A DNA stretch of 64,000 nt from Alistipes excrementigallinarum (GCA_019112825.1 DXIP01000011.1:49302-113301); one strand, 5' to 3'. Counted from the stretch's first letter, positions 24,692-33,712 are shown. A program made the numbers and translations. The notes: a model not told the origin generated them from the letters alone.

Positions 24692-25375
24692 TTAATGGTT
24701 TGCGATTCTTGCATACAGCGCCACTCGCTCGCGTACGAGCTCCATGGCACCCTCCGACCTGCGTGCCGCCTCGCGGCGCAGAGCCTCAACGGCCGCCCGT
24801 TCGTCGGCCGATGCGCGTTCGGTCACGGCCGAGGTGGACGGATAGGCCCCCGAGACGACGATGGAGAGGTCGAAGAGCCGGGCGATTTTCGTCACCACCC
24901 GCTGGTCGTACTTCAGACCGTTCGCTGCGCTGCGCCAGGTCCAGCGGTCCTCGGCGACGATGAACTTGAAGCTGCACTCGCCGATGTCGCCCCGACTGAC
25001 GAGCTCCAGCAGGTCGTTGCCGCGCGTCGTGCGAGGTGCATCGAACGCGAAGTGGAGGCCGTCGCTCTCGATGTGAATCGAGAGGGTCCCCTCGCCGTTG
25101 CGCATTCGGGCCAGCACGTCGGCGCACTTGGTGCCGTGGTCCGTGCACATGATGACGTCGGACATGTCGCAGCCGTCAAAGGCGCGGCTGTCGATTTTTT
25201 CGACCCACTCCTCCCAGAACGGTTTGCTCCACTCGTCGAAGGGAACGGCCCGGCCGATGATTCTGCGGGAGAGGGTTCCGTCGTCCCGCTGTTCGACCCT
25301 CAGGTCGGCGATGCGCATCGTACGCACCAGCATCCGGTTGATTGCCTTGTCGTTATTTCTGTTGCCCATTTCCAT
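24692..25375 (-). CDS. HK97-family prohead protease
   Basis: 227 residues. IIGRAVPFDEWSKPF, the catalytic His in CTDHGTK and the Ser in GDIGECSFKF give the order expected for herpes-protease-fold prohead proteases. The C-terminal 40 residues are a charged helix. It matures the capsid N-terminal scaffold. It overlaps the portal gene by 23 bp. Confidence 0.9.
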   Translation of the reverse strand: MEMGNRNNDKAINRMLVRTMRIADLRVEQRDDGTLSRRIIGRAVPFDEWSKPFWEEWVEKIDSRAFDGCDMSDVIMCTDHGTKCADVLARMRNGEGTLSIHIESDGLHFAFDAPRTTRGNDLLELVSRGDIGECSFKFIVAEDRWTWRSAANGLKYDQRVVTKIARLFDLSIVVSGAYPSTSAVTERASADERAAVEALRREAARRSEGAMELVRERVALYARIANH

Positions 25376-26564
25376 CTGTTTTTACGGGTTCCATGTTCGT
25401 CTGTCGGAAATACTGGTCGCCGCCCTCGTAGGAGTCGAGGTCCTCGCACGCGCGGATTTCATTCGCGTTCATCGCCCCGACATAGTAGAGCTGGCGATAG
25501 AAGTTCGTTCTGGCGGCCGTGTCGGCCCTCAGGAGCCCCTTGGCGTCGATGTCGACGTAGAGGCGCCTCTTCTCCGATTCGAGGAAGAGCTTGTCGTTGA
25601 ACTCCGCCTCGATTTTGGCTATCCAGGGGGCGAGCGTCAGGTTGTAGAGTTCGAGGTTCTGCTGCTCGTTGTTCGAGTAGGTCGAATGGCTCTGATTGCC
25701 CACCATGTGGGGAGGCACGCCGTAGATGGCGGCGATTTCGTCGACCGACTGCAGCCGCGTGGCGATGAACTGCGCATCCTCGGGCGGTATCGTAATCGAC
25801 GAATAGTCGAGTCCGTCCTCGAGCAGAAGGGGCTTGCCGGCGTTGCGGGCTCCGAAATAGCCCTCGGAGAGCTGCTTGTAGAGCCGCGCCCACGCCTCGT
25901 CGCTCAACGTGCCGGGCTTCTTGAAGACGCCGGTCGTCCGGCATCCGTTGCGGTAGAACGAATCGGCGAACTCGAGCGAGCTGAGCGACAGGCCGAGCAG
26001 CCGTGCATGCTGCCGGATGGGCGACAGGCCGAGCAGGCCGTTGGTCGACAGCCCCTTGATGTGTACCACGTCGCGGCTCGGAATGCGGAAATCGTTGCCG
26101 AGAATCGTGTAGAAGATGTCGTCGTCGCCCTCCCACAGCATGACATACTCCGGCAGGACGAAATCGAGCCGCGTGGGGTACTCGTGCCGGTCGCGCTCGG
26201 TGATGACGGCGTAGGCATTGCCGCGCAGCAGCACGGCGGTCATCATCGCCGCACGCAGCGACACGCCGTTCATCTTGGGGTTCGGCTTGTCGAGCAGCCG
26301 GGCGACCGGGTGGTCGTAGTGCACGCGGCGGCGGTTCGTGTCGCGCTCCTTGACATGCAGCGGAAGCGTCGAGAGCGTATCGGAGAGGAGCCGGACACAC
26401 GACCAGACGGTCGAAATCTTCATGGCGAAGTTGTCGTCGACATCCGGCTCACGCCCCGTCGGGCCGGAGATTCCTCCCCTGCTGATGATGACCGGCAGCC
26501 CTGCCCATGCGGCGGCCCGCGCCGCCATGTTCTTCCAGAATCCCATCGTCTGCGATTTTCTCAT
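25353..26564 (-). CDS. Portal protein (HK97 family)
   Basis: 403 residues from ATG 26564 (MRKSQTMGFW). TVWSCVRLLSDTLSTLPLHV, the helical core with PNPKMNGVSLRAAM and the C-terminal YSNNEQQNLELYNLTLAPW are typical portal motifs. The dodecameric ring is the channel for DNA. The start is preceded by twin operator-like repeats at 26596-26640. Confidence 0.93.
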   Translation of the reverse strand: MRKSQTMGFWKNMAARAAAWAGLPVIISRGGISGPTGREPDVDDNFAMKISTVWSCVRLLSDTLSTLPLHVKERDTNRRRVHYDHPVARLLDKPNPKMNGVSLRAAMMTAVLLRGNAYAVITERDRHEYPTRLDFVLPEYVMLWEGDDDIFYTILGNDFRIPSRDVVHIKGLSTNGLLGLSPIRQHARLLGLSLSSLEFADSFYRNGCRTTGVFKKPGTLSDEAWARLYKQLSEGYFGARNAGKPLLLEDGLDYSSITIPPEDAQFIATRLQSVDEIAAIYGVPPHMVGNQSHSTYSNNEQQNLELYNLTLAPWIAKIEAEFNDKLFLESEKRRLYVDIDAKGLLRADTAARTNFYRQLYYVGAMNANEIRACEDLDSYEGGDQYFRQTNMEPVKTDGNGQQK

Positions 26565-26595
26565 CGCAAAGTTCAGACGCTTTTCCCGCAAAAAA

Positions 26596-26640
26596 GGTTA
26601 ACGACGTTAACTTTCCGAGGTTAACGACGTTAACTTTCCG
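26596..26640 (-). promoter_or_regulatory. Twin 22-bp repeats with palindromic core (operator-like)
   Basis: Two perfect 22-bp direct copies, at 26596-26617 and 26619-26640, separated by one A. Each contains GTTAACGACGTTAAC, an almost perfect 15-bp palindrome with GTTAAC half-sites. They lie between the 80-residue gene and the portal start, 32 bp before the portal ATG. This fits a regulator binding site, but no known consensus is matched. Confidence 0.65.
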
Positions 26641-26660
26641 CATGCGAACCGTCCGGCCGG

Positions 26661-26903
26661 CTATTTCGCGCGGGGCCTCCGCCGGCGGCAAAACTGGCTG
26701 TAGGCGGTCTTGAAGCTCTGAAAGCAGGAGAATCGATTCTGCCCGACCACCTCGCGGTACTGCCGTTCGGTGGCCTCGTAGGCCTGTTCGTTCGTTTCGT
26801 AGTAGGCCAGCATCTTCACGTAGCGCTCGTAGAAGCCCTGCGGTCCGGAGATGAAGCGCCGGGTGGCCTCGTCCAGTTGGTAGTTCGTCGTTGTCTGTTC
26901 CAT
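26661..26903 (-). CDS. Small phage protein between terminase and portal
   Basis: 80 residues. The helical N-terminus (LDEATRRFISGPQGFYERYVKML) continues with YETNEQAYEATERQYREVVG and a basic tail FCRRRRPRAK. No family is recognised. Its position between terminase and portal, and its basic end, suggest a DNA- or head-associated accessory. Start ATG 26903 lies 11 bp after the terminase stop. Confidence 0.7.
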   Translation of the reverse strand: MEQTTTNYQLDEATRRFISGPQGFYERYVKMLAYYETNEQAYEATERQYREVVGQNRFSCFQSFKTAYSQFCRRRRPRAK

Positions 26904-26914
26904 GGTATCGTTCG

Positions 26915-28600
26915 TTAGAAGGTTCTCAATCCCCGTTCTTCGTAGACGGATTTGGGCTCCGGCGTGCGCTGGACGCTCATCCACTCGCCATGCGCCATGA
27001 TTGCCGCAACCACGCCGTCGATTTTGTCGGGGCTGCGGTTCTTGGCCGGCTTGAGGTTGTCGTTGGCGTCGCGGTAGACCACCACGTTCGAGATCTGCCA
27101 GCGCAGCACCGGATTGCCGAAATGCTCGACAGCGCCCGAACGCACCAGTCGCTCGAAGTCCTTGGTCGGCGGCGAGATGTTCGAAATCGACTGCTGGAAG
27201 CCCTCCATCGGGAGCCCCTCGGCCAGCAGGTCGATGACCAGCTGCGAGGAGTTCCAGCGGTCGTAGGCGATTTTCCGGATTGAGTAGCGGTCGCCGAGCT
27301 CGACGATGTCGCGGCGGATGAAGTCGTAGTCGGTCACGTTGCCCGGCGTCACCCGGATGAAGCCCTGCCGCACCCAGACGTCGATGTTCACATGCTCGCG
27401 CAGCATCTCGCGACGCGAGCGGTACTTCTCCTCGGGAATCCAGAAAAAGGGCAGGAGCTGCGTGCGTCCGTTCTCGTGGAACTCGAGCACGAGGGCCGAG
27501 AAGTCGTTCACCGACCCCAGGTCGAGCCCGCCGTAGCACTCGCACCCGGCCAGCGCCTCGACGGAGGTCTCCGTGCGGCAGGCACACCAGACGTCGTCGC
27601 CGAGCCATACGTCGGAGGCCTGGACCCACATGTTGAAGGTCTTCGTGAGGATGCTGCTCTCCTGCTCGGGCTTCGTCCGGAGCGTGTGGTACTGCTCCTC
27701 CAGGTAGTCGGTCTTGACGGAGGCCCCGCAGCAGGGGTTTGACTTCACCCACAGGGCCGGGTCGGCGAGCTCCTCGCGCGAATCCTGCGTATAGATGAAG
27801 GCCAGCGACGCGTCGTCCTCGATGATGCCCTCCAGCATCTTGATGGCGCTCGAGCGGTAGGTGAAGCAGGGCCCCGAGAGGTTGAAGCCCGCCGTGGTGA
27901 TGATGCACATGAGCGGCTGGCGCCGGGCGCCCATCGACGACTTCATGACGGCGTAGACCTCGCCGGTCCGGTGGGCATGGAACTCGTCGACGATGGTGCA
28001 GGAGGCATTCTTGCCGTCGAGCGTGTTGGCATCCGACGAGAGCGGCTTGAAGACCGAACCGGTGGCCTCGTAGGCGATTGACCCGCCCGCCGACCGGAAT
28101 ATCCGGGCGTGGCGCGACAGGGCGCTGTGGCGGACCATCTCCTGGGCCGCACCGAAGCACTCGCGCGCCTGGTCGCGCGTCGTGGCGCAGGAGTAGACCT
28201 CGGCGCCCGCTTCACCGTCGGCAAAGAGCATGTAACAGCCGATGCCCGCCAGCAGGGTCGTCTTGCCGTTCTTGCGCGCCACCTCGAGGTACGCCTCACG
28301 GAACCGCCGGTAACCGGTCGCCGCGCGGCGGAAGCCGAAGAGGTTCCAGAGGAAAAACTGCTGCCACGGTTCGAGCTCAATCCGACGGCCGGCCCACTCG
28401 CCCTTGATGTGCGGCAGCATCCGGATGAAGTCGATGGGGCGTCGCGCCGCACGTTCGTCGAAGTACCACCCCCGCTCGACCGCCTCGGCGCGGTCGCGGA
28501 AGTAGCGCTCGACGGCCAGACGAAGATAGCGGCAGGCGGGGATACGCCCGTCGCGCACGTCGACGGCATACTGCTCGGCGGGATGGAGTTGCCGCTTCAT
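26915..28600 (-). CDS. Terminase large subunit
   Basis: 561 residues. The adenine and Walker A region LEVARKNGKTTLLAGIG (residues 105-121), Walker B CTIVDEFHAH and nuclease-domain YGGLDLGSVNDFSALVL are in the HK97-type Terminase_1 order. It cuts concatemers and drives packaging with the small subunit. Start ATG 28600 overlaps the small subunit stop by 4 bp. Confidence 0.95.
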   Translation of the reverse strand: MKRQLHPAEQYAVDVRDGRIPACRYLRLAVERYFRDRAEAVERGWYFDERAARRPIDFIRMLPHIKGEWAGRRIELEPWQQFFLWNLFGFRRAATGYRRFREAYLEVARKNGKTTLLAGIGCYMLFADGEAGAEVYSCATTRDQARECFGAAQEMVRHSALSRHARIFRSAGGSIAYEATGSVFKPLSSDANTLDGKNASCTIVDEFHAHRTGEVYAVMKSSMGARRQPLMCIITTAGFNLSGPCFTYRSSAIKMLEGIIEDDASLAFIYTQDSREELADPALWVKSNPCCGASVKTDYLEEQYHTLRTKPEQESSILTKTFNMWVQASDVWLGDDVWCACRTETSVEALAGCECYGGLDLGSVNDFSALVLEFHENGRTQLLPFFWIPEEKYRSRREMLREHVNIDVWVRQGFIRVTPGNVTDYDFIRRDIVELGDRYSIRKIAYDRWNSSQLVIDLLAEGLPMEGFQQSISNISPPTKDFERLVRSGAVEHFGNPVLRWQISNVVVYRDANDNLKPAKNRSPDKIDGVVAAIMAHGEWMSVQRTPEPKSVYEERGLRTF

Positions 28601-29109
28601 GGCCGGTCGAGGAATTCGCCGAACGGGTCGGTGGCCTTTTCGGCATCGTGCAGCTCCTTCGCATCGGCGGACTCGACCTGGCGGCGCGACACGGGCGAGA
28701 GTCCGAACTGCGCCCCGACCTTGTTCACCACGTCGAGCGAATCCTTGAAGAGTTTGGCCGCCGGATGCATCGTGATGGAGGTCGAACCGGAGCGGTTCTC
28801 CGTCTCGATGAAGTAGCCCGGGCCGCTGACGATGTCGGCATAGGCCCTTTGCAGGTTGGCGTAGGCGGCCGCATAGGCGGCCAGCAGCGGGATGTCGAGC
28901 TTCGTGAGCACCTTCCAGGAGATGAGCATCCGGGCCGTGCGGTCGAATATTTTCCGGGCATCGTCGGCCAGCCAGACCGGCGGCGCCGCTTTGGTGACGG
29001 GTTTGCAGACGCCCCGGCCGGCCGGAGCCGTCGCGGAGGCTGCAGTGCGGCATTTGCGCAGCGTGCCGCGCAACGCCTTGACCTCATCGGGCAGTGGTTT
29101 TCTTCCCAT
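28597..29109 (-). CDS. Terminase small subunit, P27 family
   Basis: 170 residues. MGRKPLPDEVKALRGTLRKCR at the start, PPVWLADDARKIFDRTARML and a C-terminal segment with VNKVGAQFGLSPVSRRQV are classical P27/phiE125-type small terminase features. It recognises the packaging site, which in such phages is usually near its own gene; the 300-bp gap upstream is the natural place to look. Confidence 0.92.
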   Translation of the reverse strand: MGRKPLPDEVKALRGTLRKCRTAASATAPAGRGVCKPVTKAAPPVWLADDARKIFDRTARMLISWKVLTKLDIPLLAAYAAAYANLQRAYADIVSGPGYFIETENRSGSTSITMHPAAKLFKDSLDVVNKVGAQFGLSPVSRRQVESADAKELHDAEKATDPFGEFLDRP

Positions 29110-29412
29110 AGTCGTTTCTCAAAAAGTTTCAAATTTTGGACGTGTGTCTTCTTGACTGGGGTGGCGGTTGATAGGGGCCGACCCTCCAGCGATTCCGACC
29201 CCCTACCCTCCCCGCATCGGTCCAAACGCGGCCGCATGCGGTCCGCAGACCTCTCTGGCCGGGATTGCACGGCACCGGAGTGCTATCCGTCAGAACTCTG
29301 TACGTCAGTCTCTTCGCGCGTTAACTCCTGCGGAGATACGCCGCGTTCCGCGTGCGTTTCAGCCGCCGATTCCGTATCATATAAGTCCCGGAAGTAATTA
29401 TATCTACATGCC
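29110..29412. other. Intergenic gap upstream of the terminase genes
   Basis: No protein-like ORF. It contains a GTTAAC core (around 29326) like the half-site at 26596-26640 and an AT-richer stretch near 29380-29410. A late promoter and a cos/pac site would be expected here from gene order, but I see no clear consensus or inverted repeat to pin them down. Confidence 0.4.
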
Positions 29413-30348
29413 TCATCCGTCCGGCCTGCGACTCGATTCGATGGCTTTTTCGACCAGCCGAGCAGGGGTGTTGCGAATCAGCATCCGGGCGTGCACCTCC
29501 TCGGCATAGATGCGCGTGGTGTTGGTAGTCGTATGTCCGAGCATGTCGCGCACGGTCTCGAGGTCGACCCCCGACTCGACCATCAGACAGGCGCACGTAT
29601 GGCGCAGCGAGTGAGCCGTGATGTTGGGCCTGATGATGCCGATGTCGGCCAGTCTCCGGTGCACCATCTGGCTGATGGAGGTCCGCCTCAACCGATGGCT
29701 GTTTTTCCGATAGGCGCTCTCGAAGAGCGCCTCGCCCGGCCGGAAGGCGCGCAGCGAGACGTAGTCCTCGAACAGCGAGACAATCGTATCGGGAAGGGCC
29801 AGCGCCTCAACCTTCTCGTGGCGGCCCTTGCGCTGGATGTAGAGCACGGGCACACCCTCCTCCGTGCGGTCGAAGTCCTCGATGTTCACCCGTTCGACCT
29901 CGCACGTGCGCAGCGCAAGCAGCAGCATCAGAGCCAGCATCAGTTTGTCGCGCTTGCCCCTGAAGGTAGACACGTCCACCGAGTCGAGCAGCCGCGCAGC
30001 CTCTTCGGAGGTGAGCCGCCCCTTGCGGTGGCCGCGGTAGCGGACCGACGAGCGGATGCCGGCGCCGATGTCGGAGTAATAGCCCCGCGCCGCGCAATAC
30101 TTGTAGAAGAGGCGCACGGCCGTGACGTAGCCGTCGACCGTGAGCGCCGAGCGGCCCTTCCGTTCGAGCTCCTGCTTCCAGGCGAGGAGGTGACGCCGGG
30201 CCGGACATCGCGGGTCGACACGCTGCGACGCGAGCCAGCGGAACCAGAGCATGACCTTCGCCCGGTAGCTCGTACGTGTGGTCTCCATCACGTCGATGTT
30301 CTGCATCCACTCCTCAATCACTTCGATAATCGTTGCGCTGGTGTTCAT
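29413..30348 (-). CDS. XerC/D-like tyrosine recombinase inside the prophage
   Basis: 311 residues from ATG 30348. Unlike the integrase, it carries the full catalytic set: Arg in LALRTCEVERV, Lys in IQRKGRHEKV, HSLRHT (HxxR), LGHTTTNTT and Tyr in RIYAEE. The N-terminal SAM-like domain spans about residues 1-100. It overlaps the HNH gene by 4 bp and is the last gene before the terminase gap. The prophage already has a site-specific integrase, so this one may resolve multimers, act in packaging, or invert DNA. Confidence 0.88.
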   Translation of the reverse strand: MNTSATIIEVIEEWMQNIDVMETTRTSYRAKVMLWFRWLASQRVDPRCPARRHLLAWKQELERKGRSALTVDGYVTAVRLFYKYCAARGYYSDIGAGIRSSVRYRGHRKGRLTSEEAARLLDSVDVSTFRGKRDKLMLALMLLLALRTCEVERVNIEDFDRTEEGVPVLYIQRKGRHEKVEALALPDTIVSLFEDYVSLRAFRPGEALFESAYRKNSHRLRRTSISQMVHRRLADIGIIRPNITAHSLRHTCACLMVESGVDLETVRDMLGHTTTNTTRIYAEEVHARMLIRNTPARLVEKAIESSRRPDG

Positions 30349-30662
30349 CTGCGGGTGGTTCGTTTGTGGGCTTCGCGGCCCGACTTGCGGTTGTGGCAGG
30401 CGTCGCACAGACTCTGCAGGTTGCTCAGGTCGAGAGCGGCACCGCCTTCGTTAATCGGGACGATGTGGTCGACGACGGTCGCTTCGGTGATTCTGCCCGC
30501 ACGCCGGCACTCCTCGCAGAGCGGGTCGGCGTTGAGTTTGATGGTGCGCAGACGCCGCCAGCGAGCAGACTGGTAGAAGGCCGAATTCGCATGGATGCGT
30601 CGGCCCTGAGTCTCGCGCGGCGGCAGATAGGCCCTCCTGGGTGGTTTCGGTATGGTCGGCAT
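30345..30662 (-). CDS. HNH endonuclease
   Basis: 105 residues. DPLCEECRR, VVDHIVPINEGG, LSNLQSLCDACHNRKSGRE give the HNH fold with two CxxC zinc knuckles (ECxxC-type pair and CDAC). HNH proteins next to terminases stimulate packaging in HK97-like phages. Coupled to the recombinase gene by ATGA. Confidence 0.92.
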   Translation of the reverse strand: MPTIPKPPRRAYLPPRETQGRRIHANSAFYQSARWRRLRTIKLNADPLCEECRRAGRITEATVVDHIVPINEGGAALDLSNLQSLCDACHNRKSGREAHKRTTRR

Positions 30663-30665
30663 GTG

Positions 30666-30872
30666 CTATCTGTTTTGCATTTGTACGGCTTTGAAGACGA
30701 ATTCCGGCGTCCGGAACTTCTCCGGCAGCTCGCGGAGTCGAGTGCCGGCTTCATAGGCGGCCATCTGTTCGTCGGTCTCCGGGAACAGATACCCCGAGGA
30801 CTTCATCAGGTTAATCACTGCGCAAGTTCCGTGGCCGATACACCGGCCGCTGGTTTTGTGTTTGCTTTTCAT
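30666..30872 (-). CDS. Small phage protein, unknown
   Basis: 68 residues. The N-terminus contains a CxxHGTC arrangement (RCIGHGTCAVINLMKSSGY) that could bind metal, followed by a helical part (EQMAAYEAGTRLRELPEKF). No family is recognised. It lies 3 bp before the HNH gene on the same strand. Confidence 0.65.
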   Translation of the reverse strand: MKSKHKTSGRCIGHGTCAVINLMKSSGYLFPETDEQMAAYEAGTRLRELPEKFRTPEFVFKAVQMQNR

Positions 30873-30918
30873 TGCTCTGTTCCCTTATGAATTGTGCCTT
30901 CTGACGAGTTGTCTGTTG

Positions 30919-32619
30919 TCATGATGCCTCTCGGGCTGATTCCAATTCTGCAAGAGCATAAGCCAACGCCTCGCAGGCCGCCGTTGCCACTTGGGTGACC
31001 ACAGCGTTCCCGAGATACTTTTTCTGCTCCTCCTGTGTGCCGACCAGAACATAGTCGTCACCGAACCCTTGGATGCGCTTCATCTCCGACACGCGCAGCA
31101 TCCGCATCGTCACATCCACAATGCCGTAAAGTGCACAGAACTCCTTGATGCGAATCATTGCCGGCGAATCTTCGGTCCGCACGTGCCAGGCAACGTGTCC
31201 CTGTTCGACCGAAACAAGGTGGGGAGGCCGTTTGTCCATCCGGGCTATCAGTGTAAAACACGGAGCATCGACCGAACCTCCGGCCGACCGGTATTGCGGA
31301 TTGAGGAGAAACCGAGCTGACACGATACACTGTTTGGGCGTGGTCAACAAAGCTCCGCACGGAGCATCGACCGAGGAGACCTGCCCACCGCCCGAGTAGT
31401 AGTTGGCAAAAAACGGACGCACCACTTGAAATCGGTCCTTGGTCGTAAGTGTCGGAGCGGGTTTTTCGACCGAAGAGTTGTACCCGTTGCCATAGTAAGC
31501 CGACACAAAAGCGTGGTGGTCTACGGTAGTGATGGTTCCGGCCGGTCCGTCGACGGAAATATTCTTGCCGCATGGCTCCCCACCGTACTGTTTCGACAGG
31601 AAATTCACGCGAGCCAACCCGAGACGGTTCTGTGTAGCAACGGTTGGACACGGAGCGTCTACCCCTGGAGCGATGTACTTGCCGGTTTTGCCGTTAACCG
31701 AGTTCCACTTCACCAGAAACGCATCCTGCCCTCCGGCTACAAACTTCACCAATCCAGCATGTATTCTGTCGAGTGTGGCATCGACAAGCGGTTTCCGGCG
31801 CGAAAAGATTGACTCACCTCGGTCGTTGAAATCCAATACCTCGCGGACCGCACGCCACGGTTTCAACGCCCGACCGAACAGGTCCTGTTCGGGTTTGCGT
31901 GCGTGCGTCGGCCTGGGCCACGCCATCGGGAGTTCGAAACGGGCGAAGAGTCCGAAGTAACGGCACCTCGAAGTGTACGCACCGAAATCGGCCGAGTTCA
32001 GCACCCTATGCTCGAAACGGTAGCCGCGAGCACACACCTCCTCCACCCATCGACGATAAAACGTTCCCTTATGCTTGGGGTCCGGAATCCACACGGGAGC
32101 CACCGTAGCCCGTTTCCGACGATGGTCATGCTTGATGTCGAGGGGACAGAATTCGGCACCGGTCGTAGCATCACGGCAAACCTTGACCTCCAACGGTCCC
32201 CATTCCATGAACTCGACGACGTTCTCTATCTGCACATAATCAGGCCGCAGCTCATCGATGTAACGGAACAGATGCTCGGCCAGCGTACGACTGTCTGCAT
32301 CGCGCGACATGCCTCCTTTGGCCCGCGAATGATTCGTGCATTCGAGCGATGCCCAAAGCACAACCTTTGCCCCCGGACTCTTCATTCGTTCGGCCGAAGC
32401 GTGCGCCTTCAGCGGCCCGAGGTCGAGCGTTCGTATATCCTCGGTAAAGTGGCGGGCCTGTGGATGGTTGGCCGCATGCGATGCGATGGCGTGTGCGTCA
32501 TGGTTCACACAGGCAATCACACGAGCACACTTTCGCCCATCGATACGCGCCCGCTCAACACCCGTGGACGTTCCGCCCGCGCCGCAAAACAGGTCAATAT
32601 ACAAGAGTTCGGTTTTCAT
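30919..32619 (-). CDS. Phage C5 cytosine DNA methyltransferase with repeated target domain
   Basis: 566 residues from ATG 32619. Motif I is DLFCGAGGTSTG and motif VI is IENV. Motif IV, normally PCQ, reads ECTNHS with Cys kept, a variant seen in phage C5 methylases. SADFGAYTSRCRYFG is motif VIII and KYLGNAV motif X. Residues about 340-480 contain five degenerate repeats of the SVDAPxxTLTT type in the target-recognition region. It is an orphan methylase, probably for protection against host restriction. Its start overlaps a 75-residue ORF by ATGA. Confidence 0.92.
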   Translation of the reverse strand: MKTELLYIDLFCGAGGTSTGVERARIDGRKCARVIACVNHDAHAIASHAANHPQARHFTEDIRTLDLGPLKAHASAERMKSPGAKVVLWASLECTNHSRAKGGMSRDADSRTLAEHLFRYIDELRPDYVQIENVVEFMEWGPLEVKVCRDATTGAEFCPLDIKHDHRRKRATVAPVWIPDPKHKGTFYRRWVEEVCARGYRFEHRVLNSADFGAYTSRCRYFGLFARFELPMAWPRPTHARKPEQDLFGRALKPWRAVREVLDFNDRGESIFSRRKPLVDATLDRIHAGLVKFVAGGQDAFLVKWNSVNGKTGKYIAPGVDAPCPTVATQNRLGLARVNFLSKQYGGEPCGKNISVDGPAGTITTVDHHAFVSAYYGNGYNSSVEKPAPTLTTKDRFQVVRPFFANYYSGGGQVSSVDAPCGALLTTPKQCIVSARFLLNPQYRSAGGSVDAPCFTLIARMDKRPPHLVSVEQGHVAWHVRTEDSPAMIRIKEFCALYGIVDVTMRMLRVSEMKRIQGFGDDYVLVGTQEEQKKYLGNAVVTQVATAACEALAYALAELESAREAS

Positions 32620-32843
32620 AAATCGATTTCGCATTGGTTGTTTGCTATTTTGTGGGTCGCCGGGAGTCGAACCCGGACGGCAGTCCTGCAGGACCGCTGC
32701 GCTTCCTCCGACGCTGCGGAGGCCCCGCCGACCCGTTTTGTCAGGCACGCGGCATACGGATGCGCCTTCAGATAGGCGACCCACTCCTCGAAGGTGAACT
32801 CTCGCCCCAGGCAGCGACTCATGTGGTGAATCTGCCGGTCCAT
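32616..32843 (-). CDS. Small phage ORF containing a tRNA-like element
   Basis: 75 residues. The first half (MDRQIHHMSRCLGREFTFEE WVAYLKAHPY) looks like an ordinary small phage protein. The second half is translated from the tRNA-like element at 32652-32735. It starts right after the stop of the upstream gene (32845) and its stop overlaps the methyltransferase ATG as ATGA, so it is probably translated. No family is recognised. Confidence 0.6.
   Translation of the reverse strand: MDRQIHHMSRCLGREFTFEEWVAYLKAHPYAACLTKRVGGASAASEEAQRSCRTAVRVRLPATHKIANNQCEIDL
32652..32735 (-). ncRNA. tRNA-like element B
   Basis: Minus strand. The acceptor-like stem GGGTCG/CGACCC has a C-A mismatch at the first pair. 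D-like arm CCTCCG-6 nt-CGGAGG; anticodon-like arm GCGGT / ACTGC with 8-nt loop CCTGCAGG; T-arm CCGGG TTCGACT CCCGG with perfect B-box. It has no long variable arm and the D-arm is 6 bp, so it is not a standard tRNA. Its structure and much sequence are shared with element A 1 kb upstream. Confidence 0.6.
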
Positions 32844-32844
32844 T

Positions 32845-33687
32845 TTACTCGAGCCCGTTCGGGCGATGTGCGTAGTAGACCTCCGAAAACTCCCGCTCGA
32901 TGAAGCCGTAGCAGGGAATCGTCACCCCAGAGATAACCGTCAATTCGAAATCGAGGGCGGCGGCCTTCTGGGTCTCGTCCATCTCCGGATTGTTCCGGAC
33001 ATCATGGACAATCCAGTCGTGGATTGCCGTCGCCGCCGTATCCACATCCTTCGCCAGCAGGACAAACGTGTCGTTGCGGGTTGTGCCCGTATCACGATAG
33101 CGAAGAGCAACCTCGACCTTGTAAAACTCCGGAGCCTCGTCGTTCTGTCCCTCGACAGAATCGTTCGGATTGGCCTCTTTCTGCGGCTCCTTGATGAAGA
33201 CACAGTGGTCAAACATCTTTAGGCCGACAATGTGGAACGTTCCCGAGCAGTTCAGCTCAATCCAGTCCCGAGCCACGTCGAGGGCCATTCGCGCCGAATC
33301 GGCATAGAGCAGCAGCTTGCGGCGCTTCTTACCAATGAGGGCCGTCACACTCCACGGAATCAACCCATAGGCCGTGCGTTCCTCACCCAGCCGCAGCTGG
33401 TTCGTCACCTCGACACACGAGATGTCGCCCGCCTGCAGGTGGAACTGGATACGGGCCAGCAGGTCGTCGTCAATCTTCGTACCGGCGGCCGCAATCAATT
33501 CGCTCCGGTCGACGGAGGTGACCTCGCCCGTCTCTTCGTCGAAGAGCTCCTGCCGCCACGTCCGCTTAAGCGGCGCTGCCACGTAGAGCCCGAGCATATC
33601 CTCCGGCAGATAGGCCATCCCGTGACGCTCGCTGTAGCGGGTTTGCACCTCCTGTTCCCGAAATTCGGTTGTTGCGTTTGCATTCAT
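32845..33687 (-). CDS. Phage early protein, unknown
   Basis: 280 residues from ATG 33687. Two related beta-alpha parts (YGLIPWSVTALIGKKRRKLLLYADSARMALDVARDWIE and YKVEVALRYRDTGTTRNDTFVLLAKDVDTAATAIHDWI) look like a duplicated small domain, perhaps similar to DUF4494-type proteins of Bacteroidetes. Role unknown. It is preceded within 25 bp by tRNA-like element A. Confidence 0.72.
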   Translation of the reverse strand: MNANATTEFREQEVQTRYSERHGMAYLPEDMLGLYVAAPLKRTWRQELFDEETGEVTSVDRSELIAAAGTKIDDDLLARIQFHLQAGDISCVEVTNQLRLGEERTAYGLIPWSVTALIGKKRRKLLLYADSARMALDVARDWIELNCSGTFHIVGLKMFDHCVFIKEPQKEANPNDSVEGQNDEAPEFYKVEVALRYRDTGTTRNDTFVLLAKDVDTAATAIHDWIVHDVRNNPEMDETQKAAALDFELTVISGVTIPCYGFIEREFSEVYYAHRPNGLE

Positions 33688-33712
33688 GGTTTTCGTTGTT
33701 TGGTTCTGTTTT

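Noticed and set aside
32652..32735. Ordinary phage tRNA or tRNA-Sec
   Set aside because: No long variable arm, no TCA anticodon, an 8-nt loop and a 6-bp D-arm; a standard isotype cannot be assigned, so it is reported as tRNA-like only.
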